A DNA stretch of 64,000 nt from Populus alba (GCF_005239225.2 NC_133293.1:14724333-14788332), one strand, 5' to 3'; numbered from the stretch's first letter, positions 1 through 12,205 are shown. Program-made: numbers and translations. Notes: a model not told the origin generated them from the letters alone.

Positions 1-3000
1 GAGGAAAGCCCTCGCCTTTCCATAATTCTCTGCTCTTTCACCCTCCAGCAGTGCCTTGTCCTTTTCCTTCACCTCAAATAAGAAATAATTGTCCTTGCGC
101 AGTTCACGAGCTGCCCCTTTAGCTTCTCGTTTTACAAGTTTCTTTAACTTTCTCCTTTCAACCCGTTCACGGTCCGGGTCATAATCTCTACCCTTCACAA
201 AACTGCAGCACAAAAATTGCACAAGATGTTTAGCAACATGCCATGCTATGACCAACACAAGAAAATAAGAGGTGAAAGAAAAATATTAATTACTTCTCCT
301 CAAATTTTGGAGCAACTAATTTGATGGGAACTGGCTTCTTTTTCTGCATTTGTAGGGGTTTCCGCGTCATATGATGTTCGTTGGCCTTCTTATTAATAAG
401 CTCGGCAACATCTTTGAATTTATCTTGTAACGTTGCTGGCATGTTTTCCTGTTGTGCTACCTCAAGCAACAACATTGAAATAGGCAAGAAAATTTCAGGA
501 AAGGAATTCAACTCTTTATAAATGTCAACAAACCCTTGAAGAGTTTCTACCATATTAACCAGCACACCAACCCTGCATGCATAAAATTCATTTTTGGTAG
601 ATTAGCAAACAGTAGATATGAAGACAGATTTGAGGAAGAATAGTGATAGAACTCCTCAAAAATGTTGGATTGCATCAAATAATCTTAAGCAATACCATGA
701 ACATTCTAGGATTGGCATGCATTTGTAAGCAACAAATTAAATTAACTAATGATGGCAATTGCAAGGTTCATAAAAACTAAAATACAGGAATACAGAATAA
801 GGCCACAGTGCCGATGAAAAAAATCCCTACAAACCTGAAATCATCTGAGCTGAAAAATGAAGTGTCCTCTTGCATGTCCATTACCATGAGGAAATTCAGT
901 GGACGAATCTCGTTTACATGATCATGAATATGCAGCAAGGGCTTGAGTTCTTTTAGTTCCATAAGATGATAAAACTGCCAAAGTACACACAATTAACATT
1001 AATTTCTTCATAATACCAAAAATAGTGTGGCTCTTTTTCAGGTACACATGAATAGCAAGCACACGTTGTTGAGAGCAATTTTTTCTTATCAGGGTGGGGT
1101 GGCATAAATTAGGAAAGATAGAATGGCAAGTGCAGTAAATGCATCAGGGTGTTCTATACCTGAGATTCCTGATAAGAAGATGGTTTTCTTTCTGTAGTTG
1201 CCATCAGCAAAGTTCGGAGAAACATTATGGCTTCAGGACAGAACTTCTGAGATTGTTTAGTGATCTGCAAAGGATGCTACGATCAATACTTAAAGCCCAA
1301 ATGAGAGTGTTAGTAATGCTGCCACTGCAGCACTCTTGAAAGAGGTCGGGTGAGAATTAAATCAAGATACAAGTTACTCAAAAAAATACAGTCCCCCAAA
1401 TATTGGCCCTTTTGCAAATTTTAGTTGTCCTGATTTTTTTGGCCACTTTGAAGTTGATGTTTTATAAGGATTGAGTTTCCTACTATATCCTTTAGTATTT
1501 GATGAACATTGACTACTCAAGTTTAAAAGGAATACATTAATTAACGTGTAAAAAAGGAACAACACACTATGGTCAACATTAATTATTGGATTAATTGATG
1601 TTTCATAAAAACATATGTATTTGCAAAAGGGCCAATATTTGTGGGACAGGAGTAATAAAGTTCTAACTGGAAAAGAAACGCATTTCAGTTATGCCTGTAA
1701 GTGCTTAGGCCCTTTTAACCACCAATTACAAGTTGAAAACCTTTCCAGAAGCAAACAACAATCAAGGGGGCTTTGCTCCTGCCAAGCACTTTGTTATAAA
1801 CTTGTAGTATAAATGAATAGATGGGCAAGAGAGACATACAGAGAGAACCATGGAACATAAGAAAGAACCAATTGCAATATCACGCCCCGACAAGATGGGA
1901 CAGCGCATCAGATATTCAGACATCAACAGTATTACTGGGGTCATGACAACATGCCGAAAGTCAGAGCAAGGAAAGATCATGGACCACAACCTCAAGAGAG
2001 AGAGCGTTTTCATAGAAGGCCAGCAACTATTCTCTGCTGGAACAATAACTTTCAGTTAGAGATGCGCACAACACTAAGAAACTCGGAATGAAAGTGGAAA
2101 GACCATCAATTCTCAAATCATATTACAACCAACCTGTATTCTTTAGAGCCTCACAAAATTGTGCACGAGTTCGTAAGATTCGCTGACGAGCACATATTGC
2201 AGAAAAGTATGGAATCTCCACACTCATCTCCATCAGTGGCTTGACCAGAAAATTCAATAACTCAATATTCAAGGGCTTTTTATTTGCTAAGACAGCAAAA
2301 TACTGTAATAGCACACCATAAAATACCTGGGTGGAAACAGATGGTTATTTACACAATAGCAAAGAGCAGCCACACACACTCACTCTTAGAGTCACACAAA
2401 GACACACACACATTATACTATAGTTGCACAATCTGTATTCCCTGTCATTGTCAACACAAAACAGTCACTCAAAACTTATATCATGCTTATTAAAGCACTA
2501 GTTCCTAGCAAAAGCAAAACCACATTAATGCACCCCCCATAAGACTTCTTTCATTGTTCGACTCTTTGGATGTGCTGTTTTCTTCTTATCAATTGTCAAC
2601 TTTCTGAGCAGTCATGTATACCTGATATGAGTTTTCATCTATTCACTCTTTATTTATGAGCATTAGAGCTCGTGTTTGCATAAATCATGTGCATCTATCA
2701 GATACAGGGCCATATAATTGGTGAGGATCTATAGATTATCTAACACGTGGAAATAAAATCTTGTTTGTTGCTTTTCATTCCCTCAATCACCCTTCCCCAC
2801 CAAAACAAGCACAGACCCACACAAAGCAAAGAAAACACAGCAAAGAATTCATACTTGAATTTTCTTCCGATTTTCTGCTGCAAGCTGTATTGCATTGCTT
2901 TTCCGAATTCGATCAACTACCAGAATAACATTTTCATTGGAACAATTCTCCAATATTGCACAAAATTCTTCAAAGCTCTTCGGGGCTTCAATTATATGCG

Positions 3001-6000
3001 GAATGTCTGGTTGGGTTGAATGTTGTTCACGATTTGCTTTTTTTTTCTTTCCATCCAGAGATTTTTCATCCCCTTTCCTAGGCTCGACAGGTTCAGTTTT
3101 CTTTGGCTTTTTGTGGCTTATTGGCTCTATTTCTCCTCCATCATCATCATGAGAACCATGTTCTTCGTCCTCTTCCAAATCTGTGCCAAGATTGTCATCA
3201 TCACTCTGCTCCCAATCCTTCAAAGATGTAGACTTATCATGTTCATCATCACCACCATCAGTATCGTCTTCACCAGATCCTTCATCATCACCATCATCAT
3301 TGGCGCTTGCAGACTCCTCAGAAGAATCATCATCTTCATTGTCAGAGTCATCTGCCTCCTTTCTTGCAAGAATCTCATCAACCCAGCCCTTTGTAGTCCC
3401 AGGCTCTTCATAAAGAGAAAAGGAATCACCAAGATCATCACCAGATATTGACCTTGGCAGCTTCTCAACATCATTATTCTCTTCATCACTGGAGTCATCA
3501 GCAACAAGCATTCGTTTCTTACGATCTTCCTGAAATTTTCAAGTACCATAAAGTTAATAGCTAAGATTTAGATTACAGTGCTATAAAAGTTGGTCAGCAA
3601 GCTTTATCAGTAATGTATACATAAAACAAGGAAACTGTGTCTTTTAGAACACAACAACTTGTACCACTATATAAAAAGTTCCTGCCCTTTTCATCCTCTC
3701 TTGAAAGATTTCCGTATTACCCAGCTACCACGCAGTAAAAACTTATAATGAATAAAGCTAGTTAAAAGCAAACTCCATAGAACATGGCATGGTAGAGCTT
3801 GTCAAAAGTATAACTCCATGAAAACTAACATGCATTCCAAAACTCTAGCAGATGTGTGCCAGCGCATGCACATGGAAAATGTCACCATCCAACAACTCTT
3901 CACATAATTAAACTTCCATTACTATAAATAAGTGAACATCGGAAATCAACATAGTTAATTGTCAGATGTCAAGCAGCTCAACAGTTGCCTCCCAAAAGCT
4001 ACTGAGGTGCTTGATGATTTTAAAGACAGTCCTTTTGGTTTTCCAGTTTGGTGGACTATGAAAGATGACAGAAAATTAATGACAATATGAAGTACCATTC
4101 CGCACTGAACATCCAAGATCAACAAGAATCCACCAAGTCAGAGTAATAGTATTAGTAATGACATGCTGCTAAGCATGTATGCGTGCTTTTCTGCTCAGGC
4201 ATATGCAGATGCTTCCAAATGAGTGAGAAGAAACATGCCTCTAGTTGCTCTAGTCGTTCTCTCTCCTTCTGGGCAATTTCTTCTGGTGTCTTTGTCCTGT
4301 CCGATGGCCGTGCACGTGAATCTATCGCCATCTCGTAAACGAGTTTGTCATAAGAATCAGGTTGTTCCTTCTGCAAATCATATATATATATTAAAAAAAA
4401 AAGGATCAACTTCAAGAGTTCAGAATTATGCAAAGTCAGTATTAACAGCTATTGGTTTACTGCTTCAAATTACATAGGAAAAGTGAACAAATTACCGCCT
4501 CAGGTAACAAAGGTATAAAAGGAATCCATCTTAATCAACAGAAAAGGTATAAAAGCTTCCATAGGATAATGCTTCTCTAATTGACAACAATGTGGCATGC
4601 CAAGGTGTAGAGTAAAATAATAGAAAAAAGAACATAGAAATTTTAAACATTCAAAACAGGAAGTAGCAAACTCAGGAAGCAATTAAATTTAGCAACTTGA
4701 AAAGGCTTTCAAGATCAAGAACCGTATAAAAAAAAATACCTGCTTGAAAGTTTCAGGTTTTTGAATAACTGGTAACTCATCCTTCTTTACATGCTCATTA
4801 GGAATGTCCTTATTGACAAGGGCCTTCAAGGCATTCATCTTGCCTGGTTCTGTCAAGGAAGACAAGGCTTGAGACTGCACCAAAGATGTGAAGCTTTTAT
4901 CCAATTCTTCCATCAATTGTTCATTTTCTTCCTTATCTTTAGCTTTTTGAGCCTGGCCACAATTGCAAAAAAAGGGTTAAAATGTAAGCTAAATCAGAAA
5001 ACAGATGTCTCATTTTAAAGCTGTTTTCTTAAGATGAAAACAAAAAACACCTTGAAAAACTTGCTCTTCAGAATAACCTCCTGCATTACTTCCTTCTTAG
5101 TTTTGGGTTTCTGCAAAGGGAAAGTCATGCTTTGTATCAGGGTTAAGCAATATTAGATATACAAGAGTTCAAAAGACAGCAAAATTAGATATAACAAGCT
5201 TGTAGAAACATCTTAGTTGTCTACTTTTCAGGACGTATAATTTAGCCATGAGAATCATAGATAATGGACTCATATTTTGATAACTAATGGCACAAAACTG
5301 AGGTCACAAAGTGGATCTCACATTTTCCTCCCCATCCACTGCATCCTGCGGCAAGCCATGAGCATTAAGTTGCCTTGTGATGGCTGGTTTCTCTGGAAAG
5401 AAAAGGAAAGACAACACTTGTGGTCATTAGCAAAATTCCAAATAAATCAAAGGAAAAACATAAGGTTTGGCAATCTTAGCATAATAATCAACAACAGAAA
5501 TCTGGATTGAGATGGTGAAAATCAATGGCATTAAATGAACAGGTTTCCTACAACTGCAAGTGTCTACTAAAAACTAAGGCATGTTGCGCCCTGGTAAAAC
5601 TAAATTGAATGTACAAAAAGGAAAAGGAAAAAAAACAAAATAAGGTCAGACACTTTAAAATATGATAGAATGTGGAAATTGAATCACTTTTTGTTATTCT
5701 ATGTAAAATTCCTTGGAAACAAAAAAAAGAGATGAACTTCAATAAGTCACATCACTTTTCCATGACCCGTTCAATTAACATCTATCAAAAAAGAAAACAT
5801 TTTCCGGATGCTATGGGAGCATACTGAAGAATATCTGGCTTAAGAATTTCTATTCCACAACCAGTTTAACACTTTCTGCTTGAAGTTCATATATATATCC
5901 ATGGATGGAGCGATCATAAGCTTAACTTGGACATGACAATAATAACAAAAACAGACAGCTTCCAGCATTATAAGCTAAACATAACCCAAATTTATTAACA

Positions 6001-6673
6001 ATATTTTTGATAAATACTTCTTGTTCCATCTGCGTCAGCACCATCTCCATCATCATCAGACAAGATTTCATCCTCGAAATCATCTAGTCCCGAAAGTGGA
6101 CCAAGATTCGGAATTCCAAAATCATCATCTTCTTCTCCATCTGATAAATTATACTTGCTCTTCTTGTTTTTCAACTATAACAAAAAAAAAAAATCAAATT
6201 TAACAAAATAAGCATCACATGTGATAAAAATATACAGCTTAATAATAAATAAATAAATAATCGATAGTATATATTTTTAAGACCTGGCGCTCGCGCTGGG
6301 AGCGGATGATAGCTTTATCAAACTCTCCAAGCTGTTCATTTTGCTCTCCAATTCTCTTGTCCAAGAAGACAGAAGACTTGCCGCTCTCTTCATACTCTTT
6401 TAACAAAGTCTTCTTCCTCTTTTCAATGGCGCGGCACCGGGAGAGCCCAATACGGAGCTCTTCTCCTTTGCGTTTCTTTCCGAGGATGTCGAATTTGCGG
6501 CGGGACCAAATTGTCTCAAAAGGGTTGCTGCTGTTATTGTTGTCTTTGGATGCAGCGCTCACTTTCATGGCAACGGAATTTGGGGCTGTTCTGCTGTTCT
6601 TCTTCTTCTTCTTGGATTTTGCATTGCTGCTGCTGCTGCTGCTGCTTCTGCTTCTTTTTGATGTCTTTGCCAT
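1..6673 (-). CDS. NOP14: NOP14-like nucleolar protein, 13 exons visible, C-terminus cut by window edge
   Basis: Nop14 is an SSU-processome protein of the nucleolus needed for 18S rRNA maturation and 40S assembly. Exons read on the minus strand: 6673-6284, 6174-6018, 5392-5322, 5110-5051, 4952-4740, 4370-4239, 3529-2855, 2326-2134, 2033-1840, 1264-1160, 974-835, 572-294 and 202-<1. All phases join without stops and give about 937 residues, close to full family length. Seen: a Ser run and Lys-rich N-terminus, then NPFETIWSRRKFDILGKK and the DKRIGE-QNEQLGEFDKAI block typical of the family. A long Asp/Glu tract follows (exon 7), then helical repeats with LPGR-free LMELKELKPLLHIHDHV, and GRDYDPDRERVERRKLKKL near the end. 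Exon 6 ends in a GC donor (4238-4237); any GT alternative nearby breaks the frame. The family match is from memory but is strong. Confidence 0.95.
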
Positions 6674-6680
6674 TGCTGAG

Positions 6681-6700
6681 TTTTTTTTTTTTTTTTTTTT
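6681..6700 (-). repeat. A20 tract in the NOP14 leader, seven bases before the start codon
   Basis: Twenty consecutive T on the plus strand read as A20 in the mRNA leader, followed by seven bases and then ATG at 6673. It is probably transcribed because the telo-box lies further upstream. Poly(A) leaders can bind poly(A)-binding protein; any role here is inference, and the length is probably unstable. Confidence 0.7.
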
Positions 6701-6754
6701 GGTGCAAGAGACAGAGATAATGGAGATGGAAGGAAGTCTCGTGAATTTGAGGGT

Positions 6755-6866
6755 TTAGGGTTTTCTGTTTTGGTTTGTTTCTTCGGCTTTGACTTAAACA
6801 TGGGCCTGTTTTCCAAACACATATAAACATGGGCCTATTTTCCAGACAAACATATAAACATGGGCC
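6755..6866 (-). promoter_or_regulatory. NOP14 promoter: telo-box plus three site II (TGGGCC) boxes
   Basis: On the coding strand an AAACCCTAA telo-box lies at 6763-6755, about 80 bases before the start codon. Just upstream, TGGGCC occurs at 6801-6806, 6830-6835 and 6861-6866 (GGCCCA on the coding strand), inside a degenerate tandem repeat of about 30 bases. A further TGGGCC (as GGCCCA) lies at 7444. Telo-box plus site II pairs are the known hallmark of plant ribosomal-protein and ribosome-biogenesis promoters, so the arrangement fits the gene. The transcription start is not determined. Confidence 0.8.
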
Positions 6867-7231
6867 TATATTTCCATTTTCTAAGCAAGCAAATCCCATT
6901 AAACCGAACTATATAAACAAATACTTAGTTTCTAAAATTTTCAGTACACCTTCCGGGTATTTACCGTGTTGCATTGCAAGTCGAGTGAAAAAAACTAAAT
7001 ATAAAAAAAAATTATTTAAAGTAATGGGAATTTTTTTGGTATGACATTAAATTTAGTTCAGCATATCAAATTTAAAATTTTTTAACTTGGCTGCAAAAGG
7101 ATAAAAATAATTTGAAGATTAAATTAAAATCAAATGAATATTAAATAATAAAATTAAATAATAAAAAAAATTTAATGTTAAAAAATAAAATTATATAAAA
7201 AAAAAGTCATGTCAAGCGAATCAGCTTTAGA

Positions 7232-7441
7232 GGGTGTTTGGGAGTGTGGTAGCGGTTGCTTTTCAAATAGCTTTTCGTGCCGAAAAGCATGCCAATAATA
7301 TTTTTTCATTTTTTAAAAATTATTTTTGACATCAGCACATCAAAACGATCCAAAAAGTATAAACCGTACTCAATTTTAGCAAAAAAAAAAAATAATTTTT
7401 GGTGAAAAGCCGGTTTGGCCGCAATGTCAAACGGGCTCTTA
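7232..7441 (+). mobile_element. MITE-like element, family A, copy 1
   Basis: About 210 bases with no coding capacity. It opens with GTGTTTGGGAGTGTGGTAG, continues with GGTTGCTTTTCAAA and a conserved core (ATTATTTTTGACATCAGCAC), and ends near GTCAAACGGGCTCTT. Related copies in this window lie at about 12990-13195, 29712-29860 and 57287-57485 (inverted), with weaker ones at 27430-27600 and 35395-35575. The outer ends of the copies are imperfect inverted repeats of one another, as expected of a non-autonomous DNA transposon. Exact ends and target-site duplications were not resolved. Confidence 0.65.
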
Positions 7442-8559
7442 ATGGCCCAGCACGTCTAGGACTTGAAAAGGGCAAGTCCGAGCACTTTGGCTGTTTTTTT
7501 CTTTGTTAGATAAAAAACAACATATAATTCACCCTTTATATGTTTTTTTTTTAAAAAAAAGAAATGGATAAATGTATTGTCTCTGCTAGACGTCAACCCA
7601 TAATCTAACTATTGGTGCACGAAAATTCAAAGTTGGGATTTTTAGGTTGAAAATTCATTTTTAACCTATTTTCATATAAAAAAACACTTAATAGACATCA
7701 TGAAAACCTCATTAAATTAACAAATTAATCAAAAAAATAAAAATTTGAATTCGACCTATTTGCTATGCATGTTTATATATAAACTCACTATCATCAAGTT
7801 TCTTATATTGAATATAACTTGTTGACAAAAAAAAAATTGATTTTCATAGTAAAAAGAGGGTTAAACTAAACATTTTTTCTCTCCTTATTGTTTTTCATGC
7901 AACTTTCTATTTTACCCCTCCAGATTTAAATGTTAAGAAAAATAATTTTTTGACCAAGAATAAAACTATAAAAAAAAACCATGGGAACTATGAAGAAATA
8001 AAAAGGAAAGCTTAAGGATGAAAAAGAACTTTCCCCTAGATTTTTTATTGGTCATGGATTTTCCTTTTATTTTACACTTTGATACTTTATTATTTAATCT
8101 TTTTTCTTTCTTAAGCAAATATTATACACGAAAGGTTGAAATAAATAAATAATTTGGCTTCGTTGGAGTATATTTTGAAATTGTAAAATATGTTAAACTC
8201 TCACAAAATACAATAGTAAATCAGTGATTAATCGGGATTACTTTTTAGGATTTAATAACTTCCGTGTCAAGTATTTTCTTTGAATGTTGTTTAAACCTTA
8301 ACTAGACATGGTGTGGGATTTACATATCAGTATTGGATATAACTTACAATACCAGTATTTTATTAGTGGTATAATAATCAATCAAAATTTTTACATGCAA
8401 TACAATAATTTTTTTAAAGACATTCGAGCTTTTATCTATGTAGTTATGATTTTTTTATATATATAAAAATTGATGATTTTTTAGTCTCTGGAGTAATTTT
8501 TTATGGTTACAGTAAAATAGTATATTTTCATGTTTTTTCAACCTAAACTTGTTTTTAAA

Positions 8560-9440
8560 ATCACCAACTATAAGAAAGATGCTATCTAATATCATGATAA
8601 TTTTATATAAAAAAAAAATCATAAATTTTATTTTTCAATCAATTTAATATCGAAGAAAAGTGAAATAAAAAAAAATAATTAGAAAAATTAAAAGGCAGAA
8701 AAATATATATAAAAAACATATCAAGTTTAACAAGTAAATATGTTAAACACGCGAATTAGGTAACCTAGATCAACACGTCAAACCCACAAACCGGGTAAGG
8801 GGCTCATTGAGATTAATAATTTGTTTTTTTTCTAAGCTATTGTCTATTTAATTATATAATAACGAAAATAAACAACCACAAAATTGATGGTCAAACTAAT
8901 ACTTAGAATTTTTTTTAAGATTATGATAACCTTATAAAAAAACAAAACGAAACAAATTATAAAAATTAATTCTCAATTAATATAATGTTGAATGCTAAAA
9001 TAAAATTAAAAAAAAAAAAAAGAAGTAGTTAAACTCCCAAACATCAACAGCCCATGAGTTTTTTAAAATTTAATAACATGTTTTTTTTAAAAAATTATTT
9101 TTTAAGCTATATGATTAAAAAAAAATAGATAATCACTTAATCTAATTCAATTAGAAAAAAATAAAAAAAGTACCACTCTAAACTCGTGAACTAGGATAAC
9201 CATGATTACTTTGTCAAATTTGCAAATCAAGTCATTGACTCCACAAAGTTTAATAACCTAGTTTTTTTAAAAAAAAAATTATTTAACTGAAATTTTTAAA
9301 AATTAGACCACACCGCGATGCTAAGATATTTTTCTGATATCAATCCAATGTTGAGATATTTTTTTGATACTGTGATAACCATATAAAAAATAAATTAAAA
9401 TAAATTATAAAAACGTGGCTTGATTATGTTTGTTTAATAT
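8560..9440. repeat. Degenerate A-rich dispersed repeat block
   Basis: Several imperfect units recur, each with a poly-A tract, a phrase like GTCAAACCCACAAACCGGGT or its decayed form, a TTTAATAA phrase and then TTTTTTTAAAAAATTATTT. The spacing is roughly 250-300 bases. The units appear related in reverse orientation to the T-rich array at 19.2-20.2 kb. No coding sequence was seen. Confidence 0.5.
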
Positions 9441-9711
9441 TATGATACATTATGTTTAAAAAAAATATTTCTCACTTGAAATTTTATTTATTTATTTTAG
9501 ATATCAATAAATCAAAACAATAAAAAAATACTTATAAAAACATCAATAAGATATTTATTAAAGTAAAAAATCTTTTTGAAAAAAAAAAAGCTACCAAACA
9601 ATCTACTACTGGTGGCTGCACTCATATCAGATGCACGTAACAAATTGGGTAAATCAGTTCTCTCTGGAATTGACTTTATCTGCCCTGTAGGCTGACACTG
9701 CCTGAATTATT

Positions 9712-9927
9712 ATTGCCGTTGCTGGCCATGGAATGGACCACCCTCCGGGCTTTCATCCTCTGATCAGAATGCATACGGCAACAACGCCCAAACATTTGTG
9801 TGGAATTCAGAGGCTAGGAGTGGGGCTGGTATGAAAAGAAAAGTGCTCGTGGAGAAGGACTCATCAGTACACGACGCATTGCCGAAGAAAAAGCAAACAC
9901 CTGACCCAACTCATAATGAACATATTG
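9712..9927 (+). other. Coding-like remnant, unknown family
   Basis: An open frame of about 72 codons with no ATG at its start runs from ...NYYCRCWPWNGPPSG through SSSDQNAYGNNAQTFVWNS and a Lys-rich stretch (MKRKVLVEKD, PKKKQ) to a stop. Base composition is much less AT-rich than its surroundings and the residues look protein-like. A stop lies just upstream in the same frame. It may be the last exon of a decayed or captured gene, but I do not recognise the family. The opposite-strand frame at 9864-10094 is the alternative reading and looks less natural. Confidence 0.3.
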
Positions 9928-10340
9928 TTTATTGAATACTGAGCCATGTGAGCAGAGGCATCAAAATTAGCTCCGGTTTCGGTTAAGTTGCCTCCATGTT
10001 TTGACCTGAACCAGCCGAGTATCAAGATCTCCAAGCCGTCGTGTTCTTGAATCAACCTTGGGTCCTCCGGCTGATCCAGGGGTCTGATTTTCATTTCGAG
10101 TAAAAAAGAAAGTCAACTAGTCGGGTTTTGATACTCCGATTCAATTACGAATCTGTTCAGATGGATTTGACAAACTGATTCTAATAATTGATTGGTTTTC
10201 ATGAAATCAAACCTAACTAGCTTGAGCCTGTAGCATTCGAACACATTTGACTTCTTTAAGAAGGACAGGGCCCTTCGAGGAAGTGCAGCAATTTGATTTG
10301 TCTGAAATTAATCCTACAATGTCAACAATTATAGTCGTAG

Positions 10341-10640
10341 TTGGTCCCATTAAAGTTGCATCCTCAAATTCAAGAGTACGTACCAGCCTATGCAAGAATA
10401 GCATCTTATCTTCAAGTGACAACAATGGCGGTTCTAGGTGGATCACGGGGAGTACCCCCCAGCCATGGTCCATGGCCTAACCTAACAGGCTATCGCGCAG
10501 TCATGGAAAACGCTCAGGAACCGTGCGCTTTAGACAGTTACTGTAGCATACGGAGGAGACCCTAAAGGGGTCAAGGGACCCCACTGTGTCTCCCTTAGCC
10601 ATAATAGCAGATGCTCTGCATAATTACAGACCTTAACTTT
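10341..10640 (+). other. Coding-like remnant, unknown family
   Basis: A frame begins with PLKLHPQIQEYVPAYARI and ASYLQVTTMAVLGG and continues through PPSHGPWPNLTGYRAVMEN, then AQEP. After that point the plausible protein moves to another frame (about 10545-10640, ending SPLAIIADALHNYRP), which suggests a frameshift. It could belong with the fragment at 9712-9927 as pieces of one dead gene. No family is recognised. The minus-strand frame at 10213-10473 overlaps it and is probably a shadow. Confidence 0.3.
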
Positions 10641-10780
10641 TCATTCGCACCCTAATCCCCATCCCCTTTTGATAATTTCTCAGCAGAGCAGACTTTATCA
10701 TTAATTTACAATGTTACAAAACAAAAACTCCACATGAAAAAGAAAACATCAAATTGATACGCTACATATGTTTATTATAG

Positions 10781-11677
10781 TCAAGCTAAGAGCCAGAAAT
10801 CTTTGTGACGCTTGGTGGTGATCAAGTAACCTCCATGTTTTTTGCTTTTCCTCCTCACAGCTATTGCCATGCAGTCGGCATTCTGGATACAGTATTCCAC
10901 CACACCACCAGTGACTTTATTGCTTGCCCACATCATGATCAGCCGCCATGTCATGGACCTCTTTTTCTGCCCCAGAACTAGAAGCGCCGCCCCTTGTTTC
11001 TTGGCCTCCTCCACTATCAATGGACCTTTCTCTTTTCCTTCCACCACTGCAATCTCAATTTGTATCTGCATGTGCAAGCCACGTTTTATATCCCGATTTC
11101 TATAAATAAATAAGATAAGACAAGCTACCTAAACTGAACTAATCACACTCACCTCAGGTCTCTTCAACTTACACATATTTTTCAGAGAGTTTACAAGCTC
11201 GCAAGCCCTAGGAGCTCTATCCTTCCGGGGCTCTTCCCCTGTGGCTGCAGTCACAAATGTTAAAACCCTTCAGTTTAACTGCCTAAGAATATATATGGTT
11301 GCATGATGTAGAAGTTTAAAAAAATAACATTCCGCACACCAACCTTGTTTAGATGATGCTTTGGTTACATGAAGAAGAACAACAAGATCCTGGCTTTGAA
11401 CAGTGTGAGAGAGTGCCCATTGCAGAGCTCCCTTAGCTTCAATACTTGAATCAACCACAATCATGATTTTCCTACCAAGTAACTCCACGGGTTTTTCCAG
11501 CTCCGACTTCCCGGACTTCTCTTCTCCAAGGCCGACATTCTCAGGATTCTCAGTCTTTTGATCATTTTTAGTAGAATTCAAGTTAGCCTTGGCTTGTATA
11601 GGTGGTGAACGGACTCTAACATGAGGCCTAATCCTGTTTAGACAGAAACCTGGTAGTCTTGTGCCTATCTTGCCCAT
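10781..11677 (-). CDS. Universal stress protein (USP/UspA-like) domain protein
   Basis: Three exons: 11677-11344, 11244-11153 and 11065-10781, phases 1, 0 and 0, giving 236 residues. The N-terminal ~65 residues are an extension with a basic start (MGKIGTRLPGFCLNRIRPHV) and a Lys/Glu/Asn-rich linker. The USP fold begins at GRKIMIVVDSSIEAKGALQWAL and shows the usual D-x-S and WAL signature, then LLHV; exon 3 supplies VEEAKKQGAALLVLGQ and later VVEYCIQNADCMAIAV. The usual ATP loop (G-x2-G-x9-G-S/T) is replaced by GQKKRSMTWRLIMMW, so nucleotide binding is doubtful. It resembles the plant USP subgroup that does not bind ATP. The role in stress response is inferred from the family. The leader on the coding strand is strongly CT-rich (11724-11757). 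Confidence 0.88.
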
Positions 11678-12098
11678 CTTCTGAGATGGGGTGTTAAGGA
11701 GGCACCGATTATTAATTACAGAGAGGAGAAGGAGAAGGAGAAGAAGAAGAGAGGAGATTGTTCACTAATGATAAAGGCCAGCTGCCTGTTGCTGAACCAG
11801 ATTTCTAGATGTTGGCTTTGGGCAGCTATGGACCATATGGCTATTTATGCTATGCTTTTTCCTTCTTTTTATCTTTCTTTTGTTATTTAATCATGCTGGT
11901 CCTCTGTTTCTTTTATTATTTTTCACCTGTGGGGCTACTGAGGAACGTGCTGGTCATGAAGCCGTAGGCCCATCACTCTAAAATTTGACCAGCTAGCTAT
12001 ATACCTCACAATATACGTGGCATATGTATATTGTTAAAGCAGGCAATCGAATGTTTTTGCTAGTTGTGTGCTTTCCACTCTTGTTTCCGACTCTAATA

Positions 12099-12205
12099 TA
12101 TATATATATATATATATAGGTGTCCGGGTTAGCTTGCGCGTATCATAACTAATCCCACGGCCCACTGAACATCCTGCAAGCCCAGTAAACAGGTAAGGCA
12201 CCGCG
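12099..12205 (-). mobile_element. SINE-like 3' end with (TA)n tail
   Basis: Read on the minus strand, it contains GTGGGATTAGT, CGCGCAAGCTAACCCGGACACC and then a (TA)n tail at 12119-12099. The same core appears on the plus strand at 32962-33010. A tRNA-like 5' head was not clear here, so this is a truncated or divergent copy. Confidence 0.55.

Larger units (their letters stand above)
6877..9600. other. AT-rich intergenic region with repeats, no gene
   Basis: No reading frame of interest was found. The stretch contains a MITE-like copy (7232-7441), long A/T homopolymer runs, and a block of degenerate repeats at about 8560-9440. Confidence 0.8.

Noticed and set aside
3020..3451. Long plus-strand frames rich in Ile/Ser/Phe
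   Set aside because: They are antisense shadows of the Asp/Glu-rich exon 7 of NOP14, where GAT/GAA codons read back as ATC/TTC.
6306..6758. Plus-strand frame of 150 codons with Leu and Phe runs
   Set aside because: Antisense shadow of NOP14 exon 1; the runs come from the Ser/Lys microsatellite and the T20 tract.
6534..6899. Minus-strand frames upstream of and over NOP14 exon 1
   Set aside because: They overlap exon 1 out of frame and derive from the GGCCCA repeats and A tracts.
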